Below are positions 15,489-25,813 of a DNA stretch of 64,000 bases, one piece after another. Each line of letters begins with the position of its first letter. The stretch's first letter is position 1. Origin of the DNA: Nonomuraea jiangxiensis (GTDB lineage: Bacteria; Actinomycetota; Actinomycetes; Streptosporangiales; Streptosporangiaceae); assembly GCF_900099965.1 (NCBI RefSeq), contig NZ_FNDJ01000020.1, positions 62,001-126,000 on the forward strand, given 5' to 3'. The notes under the pieces are model-generated. The model did not search any database. It worked only from the letters and a program-made list of their open reading frames with translations, and was not told where the DNA came from. Made by a program: the position numbers and the translations under genes.

Positions 15489-16403
15489 TCAGGCTTTGGG
15501 CAGCTCTGTCCTGATCCAGTCGGTGACGGAGGTGTGGCGAGGACGCCAGCCGAGCTGTTCGCGGGCGCGTTCGGCACGGACCCGGCTGTTGGAACCGAGG
15601 GCGAACAGGGCGAGTTCGTGGCCCCATTCGCGGACCGCGGCGGCGGCGTCCCATTCCTCGACCGGTCCCAGGCCCAGGGCCTCGGCGATGGCGTCAGTGA
15701 CGTCCGCGAACGACGCCTCGCCGTTCTCGACGAAGTAGAAGGACCCGGCGGGGGCCGATTCCAGTGCGAGCAGGTAGAGGTCGGCCATGTCGTCGATGTG
15801 GACGTTCGACCAGATGTTGCGGCCGGCCCCGATCCGGCGGACGACTCCGCTGGCGCGCGCCTGCCGTACCAGGGCCGGGATCTGTACGCTGTCGCGCCCG
15901 AGCCCGCGCCCGTGGCCGTAGATCAGCGTGTTGCACAGGACCACCGAACGGACCCCACGATCCGCGGCCGCCCGGACGTATCGGTCGATCTCCACCCGAG
16001 CCTGCTTGTCGTCGGCGGGCCGCCAGGCAGAGCCCTTGTCGAGGATGTCCTCCTCGAAGACGTCACCGGAGGCCGCGCCGCGCGAGTCGGAGCCCACGAT
16101 GCTCGATCCGCTGGTGTGCAGCAGCGTTTTGCCCGACCCCGCGAGCGCCTCGACGAGCGCCTCCGCCGCGCCCCGGTGATCGCTGTCGGCCGCATTGACC
16201 ACGGCGTCGGCGGCCTGCGCCTGCTCGCCGAGCAGGTCGCGGTCGTCCAGCGTCCCGAGCACAGGGGTCACGCCCAGGCGCCCGAGCGCCTGCGCCTTCT
16301 CGGCGGTACGGACCAGGCCGGCGACCTGGTGGCCGGCCCGCAGCAGCCGGTCGGCGACCGAGCCGCCGATGAACCCCGTGGCACCGGTGACGAACACCCG
16401 CAT
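15489..16403 (-). CDS. NAD-dependent epimerase/dehydratase (extended SDR)
   Basis: 304 aa from MRVFVTG. The nucleotide-binding motif TGATGFIG is at residues 6-13. The middle carries HTSGSSIVG, and NTLIYGHGRG follows, with Tyr in place of the usual YxxxK region; the substrate loop is NIWSNVHIDDMADLYLLALE. Similar proteins act on sugar nucleotides or small carbonyls; the exact substrate is not assignable. The start at 16403 is preferred to 16421 because the upstream ATG has no ribosome site. It is divergent from a MarR gene, with a direct-repeat pair in the shared promoter, so MarR control is likely. It is outside the CTAGAA regulon. Confidence 0.85.
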   Translation of the reverse strand: MRVFVTGATGFIGGSVADRLLRAGHQVAGLVRTAEKAQALGRLGVTPVLGTLDDRDLLGEQAQAADAVVNAADSDHRGAAEALVEALAGSGKTLLHTSGSSIVGSDSRGAASGDVFEEDILDKGSAWRPADDKQARVEIDRYVRAAADRGVRSVVLCNTLIYGHGRGLGRDSVQIPALVRQARASGVVRRIGAGRNIWSNVHIDDMADLYLLALESAPAGSFYFVENGEASFADVTDAIAEALGLGPVEEWDAAAAVREWGHELALFALGSNSRVRAERAREQLGWRPRHTSVTDWIRTELPKA

Positions 16404-16419
16404 GCGACAACCCCGATCC

Positions 16420-16449
16420 ATGCATAGACGTTAGTTGTATATGCATAGA
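16420..16449. promoter_or_regulatory. Putative MarR operator: two ATGCATAGA repeats
   Basis: ATGCATAGA occurs at 16420-16428 and 16441-16449, exactly 21 bp (two helical turns) apart, in an AT-rich island that stands out from the GC-rich surroundings. It sits between the divergent epimerase and marR genes. Confidence 0.5.
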
Positions 16450-16498
16450 TTGTATGAGCATGTTACCTGTGTCAAACTGCTCGGCGAAGGAGTTGATG

Positions 16499-16948
16499 AT
16501 GCCGCCGACCACCCCGCGCATCGAGCTGCCGTCGGTCCTGGAGGGCCGGTGGCAGGCGCTACGCCGCCTGAGATCCGCCGTCGATGACGCACTGGACCGG
16601 GCACTGCAGGCCGAGCACGGCATCTCCGCCTCCGAATACGCCGCCCTGGCCGCCCTGGCCTACTCCGACGACGGGGGCCATCTGCGCCAGCAGGTGCTCG
16701 CGGACGCGATCCCGCTGCAACAGAGCTCGCTCAGCCGCCTGGTCTCCCGGCTGGAGCGAACGGGCCTGACCGAGCGTTTCCACTGCCCGACCGACCGGCG
16801 CGGGGTCTATACGCAGATCACCGACCGGGGACGCGAGGTCGTTGCCGCGGCACGCACCACCTATGTGGCCGTCCTCGAACGCTCCCTCGCCGAAGCCTGC
16901 GGCGATCCCGAGCTGGCACCGCTCGTCGAGCACTTCCGCCACGCGTAG
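16499..16948 (+). CDS. MarR-family transcriptional regulator
   Basis: 149 aa winged helix-turn-helix. The DNA-binding core is HLRQQVLADAIPLQQSSLSR with LVSRLERTGLTERF, and the wing is DRRGVYTQITDRG. AAGGAG at 16487-16492 places the start at ATG 16499 (the second of two adjacent ATGs), not at the upstream 16454 ATG that would lie inside the operator region. It is divergent from the NAD-epimerase gene and likely controls it and itself, responding to a small phenolic or oxidative signal as in the family. The ligand is unknown. Confidence 0.88.
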   Translation: MPPTTPRIELPSVLEGRWQALRRLRSAVDDALDRALQAEHGISASEYAALAALAYSDDGGHLRQQVLADAIPLQQSSLSRLVSRLERTGLTERFHCPTDRRGVYTQITDRGREVVAAARTTYVAVLERSLAEACGDPELAPLVEHFRHA

Positions 16949-17095
16949 CCGGCGCCCTTGAGAGGGGCGACGCGGTGGCCGCGCGCCGGTCGCGGCGGCG
17001 CGGACCATGACGATCATGTCACCCGGCGACGTCACGACCGACCTGCGGCCGAAGAGTGGGGCGCCCAGCTCATGCTTCTGGGCGCCGAGCGGACC

Positions 17096-17326
17096 TCAGC
17101 AGGGAGTCTCGAAGAACTCGGGATAGGACCCGCGCGTGCCCACCCAGGTCTCGTCACCGACGCAGTTCTCGTACTTAATCCCGACCAGCGTGGTACGGGT
17201 GGAATCGCTGTAGTAGTACGTTTCGCAGTGGAAGTCGATCCTGCAGGCACGGGCGTGCGCGGGCGAGCCGAGCACGGTGAGGGTGCCGACGGCGAGGAGA
17301 ACGGCTAACAAAGTGCGGCGAATCAC
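17096..17326 (-). CDS. Small secreted DUF6289-type protein
   Basis: 76 aa. A Sec signal peptide (MIRRTLLAVLLAVGTLTVLG, cleavage after AHA near 26) leads to a mature peptide of about 50 residues with four Cys (RACRIDF, HCETYYYS, YENCVGDE and the C-terminal FFETPC), consistent with two disulfides. The YYYSDSTRTTLVG segment is characteristic of the actinomycete DUF6289 family, whose function is unknown. It is monocistronic, with GGAGGG upstream of the ATG. Confidence 0.75.
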   Translation of the reverse strand: MIRRTLLAVLLAVGTLTVLGSPAHARACRIDFHCETYYYSDSTRTTLVGIKYENCVGDETWVGTRGSYPEFFETPC

Positions 17327-17561
17327 AGGATCCCTCCTGAAGTAAGCGCTACTGCCCTCGATGATTGATCACCGCGGCCTACAGATCAATAAGGCCGGCG
17401 GTATGGCCTGCATCCCGTAGTACCTCAGAGCTACACGAAAGGTGCCATCCACAGTGGGTCGCCGGCTGGTAGTGGCGACCCGTACCTTCGAGGTCCGAGC
17501 CCGACCCCCGGCCTGTAGTGCGTCGATAGGCTGGCCATTCACCGAAAGCGGGCCAGAAGGG

Positions 17562-18878
17562 ATGCGGGTCGAGGTGGGCAGGCTGCGACGGCTCCCGGGC
17601 GCCTTACGTGCGGACTTGTGGGCGACGGCCCCCGACCCGCTCCCCCGTATGGCGGGGCCGCGCTGGTCGTCCCGGCTCCCGCACGTCCTGGTCATCCTGT
17701 ACGCGCTGGTCATGGGCACGTTCCCCAACGCGGCAGGGGTGGACCCGACGGTTCCGCTGCTCGCCATGGTGCAGGCCGCGATCCTCATGATCGCGATGTC
17801 GTACCCGCTGCCCGCCTGGTGGGCGTCGATCGTCGTCATGGTCATCGGCGCCAGGTCGGGTGCGACCTACCTCCAGCAGAGCCTGAGTTTCCCCTGGATG
17901 GTGAACTCGTCCACGTCCGTGATGTCGGTCGTGCATGCCTCCCCTGTGACTTTCCCGTGGACGGGCTCCGGCATCGCCCTGCAGGCCGGAGTGCTGTTCC
18001 TGCTGGCTCTCCGGGTACGCCCGCGCGTCGCGGCCGCGTCGCTGGCGATCACCACGCTGGTGGGAGTGGGGTGTGTGGTGTTCCTCCCCAAGGCCAACTG
18101 GAGTGGCGATGCGGTGCTGGCCCTGCCGGCCTACGCGGTCGCGGTCCTGGTCGGGGTGGGGGTACGCCTGCTCAGGACGACGCGTACCCGGCTGGAGGCC
18201 CAGGAGGAGTTGACGGCCGAGGAGCGTGCGCGCCGCACCCTGCTGGAGGAGCGCAGCAGGATCGCCCGCGAACTGCACGACGTGGTCGCGCATCACATGT
18301 CGGTGATCTCCATTCAGGCGCAGGTGGCGCCGCACCTGGTGGACAACCCGCCCGACGAGCTGAAGGAGAACCTCGCGGGCATCCGCGGGAACGCCGTCGC
18401 GGCGCTCACCGAGCTCCGCCGCATCCTGGGCGTGCTGCGCGCGCAGGACGCACCCGGGGACGCGCCTCAGCCCACCCTCGACCGCCTCGACGACCTGCTC
18501 GCCAACGTACGAGCCGCGGGGGTCGAGCTCACCGCCGAGACCACGGGCGAACCGCGGCCGCTGTCGCCCGGGGTGGAGTTGTCGGCGTTCAGGATCGTGC
18601 AGGAGGCACTCAGCAACGCCATGCGGCACGCGCCGGGCGCGCCGGTGACGGTCCAGCTGGGTTACCGCCCCGCCGCCGTCACGATCCGAGTGGCCAACGC
18701 CGCACCCGCCGCGGCGGTGCCGCGCTCGCCCGGCGCGGGGCACGGACTGCTGGGGATGCGCGAGCGCGCGGCCATGCTCGGCGGCGATCTGGTCACCGGG
18801 CCGACGCCGGACGGCGGCTACGAAGTGAGCGTGTTCCTGCCCGTCGATTCGCAGAAAGGCATCGAGGCCACTCCATGA
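17562..18878 (+). CDS. Sensor histidine kinase (NarL-type two-component system)
   Basis: About 438 aa. Five or so membrane helices occupy residues 40-200. A short coiled coil (RLEAQEELTAEERARRTLLE) leads to the HisKA_3 box ELHDVVAHHMSVISIQAQ with the phospho-accepting His. The HATPase domain has QEALSNAMRHA (N-box) and GHGLLGMRERAAMLGGDL (G-box). Its stop overlaps the response-regulator start (ATGA), so they form a pair. The start is uncertain: the frame is open to 17442, and ATG 17562 is chosen because homologues begin near GRLRRLPG; GTG 17574 is an alternative. The signal is unknown. Related systems control nearby exporters, but none lies next to it here. Confidence 0.88.
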   Translation: MRVEVGRLRRLPGALRADLWATAPDPLPRMAGPRWSSRLPHVLVILYALVMGTFPNAAGVDPTVPLLAMVQAAILMIAMSYPLPAWWASIVVMVIGARSGATYLQQSLSFPWMVNSSTSVMSVVHASPVTFPWTGSGIALQAGVLFLLALRVRPRVAAASLAITTLVGVGCVVFLPKANWSGDAVLALPAYAVAVLVGVGVRLLRTTRTRLEAQEELTAEERARRTLLEERSRIARELHDVVAHHMSVISIQAQVAPHLVDNPPDELKENLAGIRGNAVAALTELRRILGVLRAQDAPGDAPQPTLDRLDDLLANVRAAGVELTAETTGEPRPLSPGVELSAFRIVQEALSNAMRHAPGAPVTVQLGYRPAAVTIRVANAAPAAAVPRSPGAGHGLLGMRERAAMLGGDLVTGPTPDGGYEVSVFLPVDSQKGIEATP

Positions 18879-19546
18879 CGAGCATCCGCGTGCTCATAGC
18901 CGACGACCAGATCATGGTCCGTCAGGGCTTCACCGTGCTGCTCAACGCCGAGCCCGGCATAGAGGTCGTCGGCCAGGCCGTGAACGGCCTCGACGCCGTC
19001 GCCAAGGTCGCCGAGCTGGAGCCTGATGTCGTGCTCATGGACGTACGCATGCCCGAGCTGGGCGGCATCGAGGCGACCCGCCGCATCGCCGGCCGGCCGG
19101 GCACCGCCGTGAAGGTCCTGGTCCTGACCACCTTCGACCTCGACGACTACGTCTACGAGGCGCTGCGCGCGGGAGCCTCCGGCTTCCTGCTCAAGGACGC
19201 GTCCGCGGCCGATCTGGCCCACGCCGTCCGGGTGGTGGCGGCCGGGAACGCCCTGCTCGCCCCGAACGTCACCAAGCGCCTGATCGCCGAGTTCTCCCGG
19301 ATGAGCGGAACCCCGCGCATCCCGCTGAAGGAGCGCGTGGGCGACCTGACCGAACGGGAGACCGAGGTCTTGTCGCTGATCGCCCAGGGCCTGTCGAACG
19401 CGGAGATCGCCGAGCGCCTGGTGGTCGCGGAGCAGACCGTCAAGACGCACGTGAGCCGGATCCTGGTCAAGCTCGGGTTGCGCGACCGAACCCAGGCAGC
19501 GGTCTTCGCGTACGAATCGGGCCTGGTGCGCCCATCAGGCTACTGA
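18875..19546 (+). CDS. NarL/FixJ-family response regulator
   Basis: 223 aa. The receiver domain has the acidic pair in VLIADDQ, the phosphoacceptor Asp in VVLMDVRMPE (about 55), Thr in LVLTTFD and Lys in FLLKDAS. The C-terminal LuxR-type HTH, LTERETEVLSLIAQGLSNAE with VVAEQTVKTHVSRIL, occupies residues about 155-215. It is co-translated with the histidine kinase through a 4-base overlap. Confidence 0.93.
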   Translation: MTSIRVLIADDQIMVRQGFTVLLNAEPGIEVVGQAVNGLDAVAKVAELEPDVVLMDVRMPELGGIEATRRIAGRPGTAVKVLVLTTFDLDDYVYEALRAGASGFLLKDASAADLAHAVRVVAAGNALLAPNVTKRLIAEFSRMSGTPRIPLKERVGDLTERETEVLSLIAQGLSNAEIAERLVVAEQTVKTHVSRILVKLGLRDRTQAAVFAYESGLVRPSGY

Positions 19547-19550
19547 GGCT

Positions 19551-19583
19551 CCCACCGCCCGACCCCGGGGGGCGGGCGGTGGG
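19551..19583. terminator. Bidirectional-looking terminator hairpin
   Basis: CCCACCGCCCG-A-CCCC pairs with GGGG-GG-CGGGCGGTGGG, a long GC stem immediately after the response-regulator stop and 49 bp beyond the end of the convergent ettA gene. It probably serves both. Confidence 0.75.
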
Positions 19584-19631
19584 CCGTGGCTCTGCCGCAC
19601 CGTACGCAGGAGTGGAAGATCTCCCGCTGGA

Positions 19632-21296
<1,665 letters not shown>

Positions 21297-22006
21297 GCCC
21301 TCTAGCTTAGGGGCTCCCAACCCGGGCTTCCGCCGCTCCTCCCCACTCGACCCCCAGCCGATCTACGACAAGCAACCCCCTGACCCAACCACCCACCCCC
21401 GCACCCCACCCTCCATCCCCGACCTCACCCTCCAACGCCCCCACCCTCCACCCTCGAACCCACCATCAAACGCGCCACCTTCCGACCCCGAACCCCACCC
21501 CCCAAAGCCCCACCCATGGTGCAGGAGCTGCTGGAGGCGGCGCCCAACCTGAAGGTGCTGGCTCCGACCCCGAACCCCACCCTCCAACACCCCACCCACC
21601 GACCCCGCCGTCCACCCTCCGTCCCAGAACCCGCCCTCCAACGCCCAAAACCCCACCAGCCGACGACCAGAGCACCAGCAACCCGGCCCATCGCCACCGA
21701 ACACCCTCGTCAAGCACACCGACCAAAACCGGACCATCACCAACTCGACGCCCACGGCCACCTAGCCCTCCCGGCACGCGCCAACAGCCCGGACCCGGCT
21801 ACCCAACCCCGACACCCACCACCCGCCGGACAACCCCACAGGCACCCACCGGCCAAGACAGAACACCAACCACCCAACACCCACCGCAATCGAGCATCCC
21901 CGCCACGCACCAACAACCCGAACCGGCTACCCAACCCGACACCCACCGCTCGCCGGACACCCCACAGGCACCACGGAGCAGAAGCTCACGCACCACCAGG
22001 CCCCGG
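21297..22006. other. Gene-free C/A-rich interval
   Basis: About 710 bp upstream of ettA, dominated by CCACCC and CCAACC-type runs with strong C-over-G skew on the plus strand. Frames crossing it are Pro/Thr/His-rich on one strand and Gly/Trp-rich on the other, with no family motif or ribosome site. It probably includes the ettA promoter, but none is recognisable. Confidence 0.65.
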
Positions 22007-22268
22007 GGATGGAGAGTCGACCAGCTCGCAGGACGGAAAGCCGATCAGCCCGGGGAACGGGAAGCCGACCAACCCGCAGGACGGAAAGCCGATCAGCCCG
22101 AGGAATGGGAAGTCGACCAGCCCGCAGGACGGAAAGCCGTCGGCCCAATGGACGGAGAATCGACCAGCCCGCAGGTTGGAAAGCCGTTCAACCTGAGGAA
22201 CGGAGAATCGACCAACCTGCAAGCAGGAAAGCCGCCCACCCGAGGGACGGAGAATCGTTCAGCTCGCA
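22007..22268. repeat. 24/48-bp two-level tandem repeat, 11 units
   Basis: Eleven contiguous 23-24-bp units with consensus GGACGGAAAGCCGATCAGCC plus a 4-base tail. Odd and even units differ consistently (GGACGGAAAGCCG versus GRAYGGRRARTCGACCA), so the true period is 48 bp, about five times. There are no spacers, so it is not CRISPR. It lies between ettA and the 3' end of the GGDEF gene. Confidence 0.88.
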
Positions 22269-22281
22269 AGGTGACGTGTCG

Positions 22282-23583
22282 TTAGCCGGGGTCAAGGGTG
22301 GGGTCTTTGGGGAGGGGGCGTGGGGGTGGTTGGACGGCGGGGATGCAGACGCGGTTGCGACCCAGTTCCTTGGCCCGATACAGCGCCAGGTCGGCGGCGG
22401 CCAGCAGGTCGATCAGGTCGTCGCCATGGACGCTCATCAGGGCGACCCCGGTCGAGATGGTGATCTTGATCGGGGCGTTTTCAGCGGGGATGGCCATGTG
22501 GCTGATGCGGGTGCGGAGGCGTTCGGCGACTTGGCGGGCTTCATCGGTGTCGGCGCCCGGCAGGAGGACGACGAACTCCTCGCCGCCGAACCGGCCCACC
22601 ACGTCGTATTCACGCAACTGGCTGCGCAACGTGGCCGCCACCCCGGCCAGCACCTGGTCGCCGACCAGGTGGCCGTGGGCGTCGTTGACGCGTTTGAAGT
22701 GGTCGATGTCGATGATCAGGAGAGCCAGAGTGTCACCGGTGCGGCGGGCTCGGACTATCTCGGTGTCCGCCTCGCGTTGCCAGGCGGCGGCGTTCAGCAG
22801 GCCGGTCTTGGCGTCCGTACGGGCGGCGGCCTGGAGTTGGGCGTGGAGGAGGCTACGTTGCAGCAGCACCACGGGTGGCAGGGCCAGCACCAGCAGGGCC
22901 AGGTTGAGGCCGCAACCGATCGAGACCGTGACCCCCAGGCACAGCTCGACGATGTCCAGCAGCACGCTCTCCCTGTCCCACAGCACCTCACGCCAGGGCC
23001 TGTCCGGGTTGGCCATGTGGGCGGCGAAGGCGATGAGGGCGATGTTGAGCAGGGAGAAGAGCAAGGCCGCCAGGACAGCGAAGCCGATCGTCGAGCCGCT
23101 CCCCTGCGAGAGGGCCCGGGGGTCCTCGACGAACCAGTGGAACATGAAGGACGCCGTACATCCGGCCAGCCCGATGGCCGCCGAGCTGAACACCCGGCGG
23201 TAGATCACCGTGGCGCGCACACGCACCTGGAGCAGGATCTGCAGCACTATCGGCGCGAACAGCGCATAGACCGGGGGCAGGAGCAGCGCGACCGGCAACC
23301 ACCACGCCGACAGCAGGTCGCGTGACACTCCAGCGGGCATACCCAGCCGTCTCGTGGCCTCGATGCAGACGGCGCCGCCGCCCATGAGTGCGGTGAACGT
23401 GAGCAAGTCGCGCCACTGGAACACCGTGGTTACGGTCAGGAGCATGATCGCGACGAGATCTAGAGCGACTATGACGCACAAATAGATCACTAGCGCGCGG
23501 CGTTGCCCGAGCAGTGGCCAGCGGCCAGCTCGTGTTGACACACCGTCGCGAGACTTGACCGAGGCGTGACTGGTCGCCGCCAT
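22282..23583 (-). CDS. Membrane-bound GGDEF diguanylate cyclase
   Basis: 433 aa. About six predicted membrane helices (residues 20-225) form an integral sensor, then a GGDEF domain from about 250 (ARTDAKTGLLNAAAW). The active-site loop is GGEEF (RFGGEEFVVLL), and an inhibitory I-site RxxD (REYD) sits five residues before it, so it should make c-di-GMP under product feedback. Asp of IDIDHFKRVND is the metal ligand. There is no EAL domain. In actinomycetes c-di-GMP controls development through BldD. The start ATG 23583 has AGAGGAG 6 bases upstream, better than the frame's first ATG at 23616. Confidence 0.9.
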   Translation of the reverse strand: MAATSHASVKSRDGVSTRAGRWPLLGQRRALVIYLCVIVALDLVAIMLLTVTTVFQWRDLLTFTALMGGGAVCIEATRRLGMPAGVSRDLLSAWWLPVALLLPPVYALFAPIVLQILLQVRVRATVIYRRVFSSAAIGLAGCTASFMFHWFVEDPRALSQGSGSTIGFAVLAALLFSLLNIALIAFAAHMANPDRPWREVLWDRESVLLDIVELCLGVTVSIGCGLNLALLVLALPPVVLLQRSLLHAQLQAAARTDAKTGLLNAAAWQREADTEIVRARRTGDTLALLIIDIDHFKRVNDAHGHLVGDQVLAGVAATLRSQLREYDVVGRFGGEEFVVLLPGADTDEARQVAERLRTRISHMAIPAENAPIKITISTGVALMSVHGDDLIDLLAAADLALYRAKELGRNRVCIPAVQPPPRPLPKDPTLDPG

Positions 23584-24605
23584 CTCGTCTCCTCTCTGAC
23601 TAACGATGTGTAACACAATAATTGCGGAGTGTGCGATGTGCGATGGAAACCGCTACGTTGGCTAGCACGACACCTGCTCAATCCGCGAGCGGGCCGTGCT
23701 GGAAAGGAGCAGCCATGGTGCGGGGCGTGACCTGGACCTGACCGATGCTCTAACCATCTGACACGGGCAGCACACCATCGGCCGCCGCCCTCCGGGTGCC
23801 AACGGATCCGCCCGGTGCCCCCCTCCACCCCGGCCTCCCCGTGTGCCTCCCTCAGCCCTCGCCACGACCGCCCCCACTCCGCGCTCTCACCCACGCCCAG
23901 CCTTCTCTGCGGTCTCACCCCACGCCCGACCTCGCTCCGCGATTTCGCCGAACGCCCGACCCCACTCGACGGTCTCACCCAACGCCCGACCCTTGCTCTG
24001 CGGTCACGCCGAACGCCCGACCTCACCCGGCGGTCTCACCCCACGCCGGCCTCCCTCTGCGCTCTCACCCCACGCTTAATCTCACCCCCGGTCCCACCCC
24101 AGGCCCGACCTCACGCCGCCGCTTCCACACAGGTCCTTCAAGACTGCTGCTCGCTAGCGCGACTGCGCGCCGCGGCCAGCGCGGCGACGGCGACGGCGAC
24201 GCGCAACGGCTCGCTCCGCCCCCTACACACCCAGCGTCCCTAGCACCCTCTTGCGCACCCCGGCCGCCCTGCGCCCCCTTTCCACACCGGTTTCGACCCT
24301 GCTTTCTCGGCTCTTGGGCACCGCCACTGCGCTGCCTTCCCACGTCGCACCGGCTCTCTCCGTTGCCTTCAGCGCCCTTGCACGAGCTAAGAGCAAGGGG
24401 GTAGTCGCAGAGGGCGCGTCCAGATGCGGGTGGGGTGATCGTGGGCGTGTCGCTAATGGTCGGTGTGGCCCTCGCCTCGACACGACCGGCGAGCGGGATG
24501 CTCGTGCGACGGCCGGGATGCCGCACGCGAGGGCCGGGATGCTTGCGTGTGAGGGCGGGGCACCAGAGTGGTGGTCGGTGCCCCGTTGCGTGCGTCCTGG
24601 GGCTT
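23584..24605. other. Gene-free interval with C-rich repeats
   Basis: About 1 kb between the GGDEF start and the end of the SSB-like gene. The first 200 bp (with TAACACAATAATTGCGG near 23610) is AT-richer and likely holds the GGDEF promoter. The middle is a 30-bp repeat array. The rest has no supported gene on either strand. Confidence 0.6.
23881..24117. repeat. About 30-bp degenerate tandem repeat, 8 units
   Basis: Eight head-to-tail units of 28-31 bp with core GCGGTCTCACCCCACGCCCG followed by a CTC-rich tail. Units diverge by 10-30% and differ in length, so no single frame survives. The sequence is unrelated to the 24-bp and 31-bp arrays nearby. Confidence 0.85.
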
Positions 24606-25331
24606 CTACGCTGCTGCTCGCTCCTCCAGGGCTATTCGCCCGGGGTTTCGGTCCTGCTCGTCATCGCCGTCGCTGGGCGCTTCCTCTGCGCCCAGGATGC
24701 GAACCGTGTCGCCGTCCGGGAGCAGCGAGCGCATCGGGTCACCATCGCCCAACGCGCGTACGGTGCCGTTCTGCTCGTCCAGGGCACGGGAGGTGGCGGC
24801 TTCCGTGCCCTGGGCTCGTGCCGGGTCACCTTCGGTGCTTGCGAAAGCGTCCGTGCTGGTGAGGTCGGCGTGGGTGAGGCTCCGGAGGTTGCGAGAGCCC
24901 ATTGCCCAGTCTCGGGTTTCCTCGTCGAGGCGCTCGCGCATCTCCTTACTCACCAAGCCCACCCCGCCGCCCCGCTCGGGCTTGGTGAATACGCCGCTGC
25001 CCCAGCGCAGGTCATGGCCCACCGCGCTGGCCTCCACCTCGGGCATGAAACGACGATCACCCTCCGGGCCGAACTCGCGGATGCGTAGCTTGCCCGACAC
25101 CACTACCGGATGTCCTGCTCGTACGGAGCTCGCGACGTTTTCGCCCAGGGCTCGCCAGCAGCGGACGGTGAAGCAGACCTTGTCGCCGTCCGTCCACTGC
25201 CCTGTCTTCCTGTCGAAGTAGCGGTGTGCGGTGAGCACCTTCAGTGAAGTGACCCTGGTGCCGTCGTCGAAGCTGTATTGCCTCGGCTCTGCCGCCACGT
25301 TGCCGGTGAGCGTGATGTAAATGTCGTTCAT
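24606..25331 (-). CDS. Single-stranded DNA-binding protein paralogue
   Basis: 241 aa. The N-terminal OB-fold (residues 1-110) shows the SSB pattern: MNDIYITLTGNVAAEPRQY, TSLKVLTAHRYFDRKTGQW, VCFTVRCWRALGENVASSV and GHPVVVSGKLRIRE. The roughly 130-residue tail is acidic and lacks the usual DDDIPF tip, ending EERAAA, so it should not recruit the standard partners. It is probably an accessory SSB rather than the essential one, which normally sits with rpsF/rpsR. The start ATG 25331 has GGAGG 7 bases upstream. The upstream repeat keeps the frame open to 25538, but no family similarity supports that extension. Confidence 0.85.
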   Translation of the reverse strand: MNDIYITLTGNVAAEPRQYSFDDGTRVTSLKVLTAHRYFDRKTGQWTDGDKVCFTVRCWRALGENVASSVRAGHPVVVSGKLRIREFGPEGDRRFMPEVEASAVGHDLRWGSGVFTKPERGGGVGLVSKEMRERLDEETRDWAMGSRNLRSLTHADLTSTDAFASTEGDPARAQGTEAATSRALDEQNGTVRALGDGDPMRSLLPDGDTVRILGAEEAPSDGDDEQDRNPGRIALEERAAA

Positions 25332-25422
25332 CCCGTGCCTCCCATGCGGCGGGCCGGCTGCCCGCGATCTGGGAACACGGTGCCGTGGGAGGGCGAGGCG
25401 CCGGGCTGTGGAACGGGATTCT

Positions 25423-25676
25423 GTGGACGACGGGCGAGCGATCGGCCAAGACTGTGGACGAGGGACGGGTGTTCGGCCAACGCTGTGGACGAGGGACGGT
25501 GTTCGGCCAGCGCTGTGGGCGAGTGAACGATGGCCCAAGGGTGTGGGTGGAGGTGGACGACGACCCGAGTTTTCGGGTGAAGGGTGAACGACGACCTGAA
25601 GTGTCGGCTGAAGGGTTAACGACAGGCTGAGGCTCTGGGCAAAGGGTGGACGCGGGCCTGAAGCCTGTGGATGGGG
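25423..25676. repeat. 31-bp tandem repeat array, 8 units
   Basis: Units of 28-31 bp beginning GTGGACGA (consensus GTGGACGAGGGACGGTGTTC then GGCCAACGCT), in two blocks of four separated by a 10-bp partial unit. 31 bp is near three helical turns. It lies about 90 bp upstream of the SSB-like start, so the array occupies its promoter region. Confidence 0.85.
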
Positions 25677-25723
25677 CTGAGACAGGGCTCAGGGAGATGA
25701 AAGCCGCGTCGGCGAGCCTCCAA

Positions 25724-25813
25724 ACAAGCGACGGCACCCACGCAAACGACGGCCTTCAGGCGAACGATGGCTTTCAGGCAAACGCCGGCCTTCATGCGAC
25801 GACCGACCTGGGC
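25724..25813. repeat. 18-bp tandem repeat, about 5 units
   Basis: Three well-kept units of GCAAACGACGGCCTTCAG (25742-25795) with a degenerate unit on each side. In one plus-strand frame it reads as a six-residue repeat (Gln-Ala-Asn-Asp-Gly-Leu), but no gene start or domain supports translation. Confidence 0.75.

Noticed and set aside
21516..22196. Repeat-rich plus-strand ORF of 226 codons with DGKPxSP-type motifs
   Set aside because: No ribosome site, Pro/Thr/His composition from the C-rich spacer, and the frame is open only because the repeat unit is a multiple of three.
22007..22268. CRISPR array
   Set aside because: Units are contiguous with no unique spacers, diverged, and there are no cas genes.
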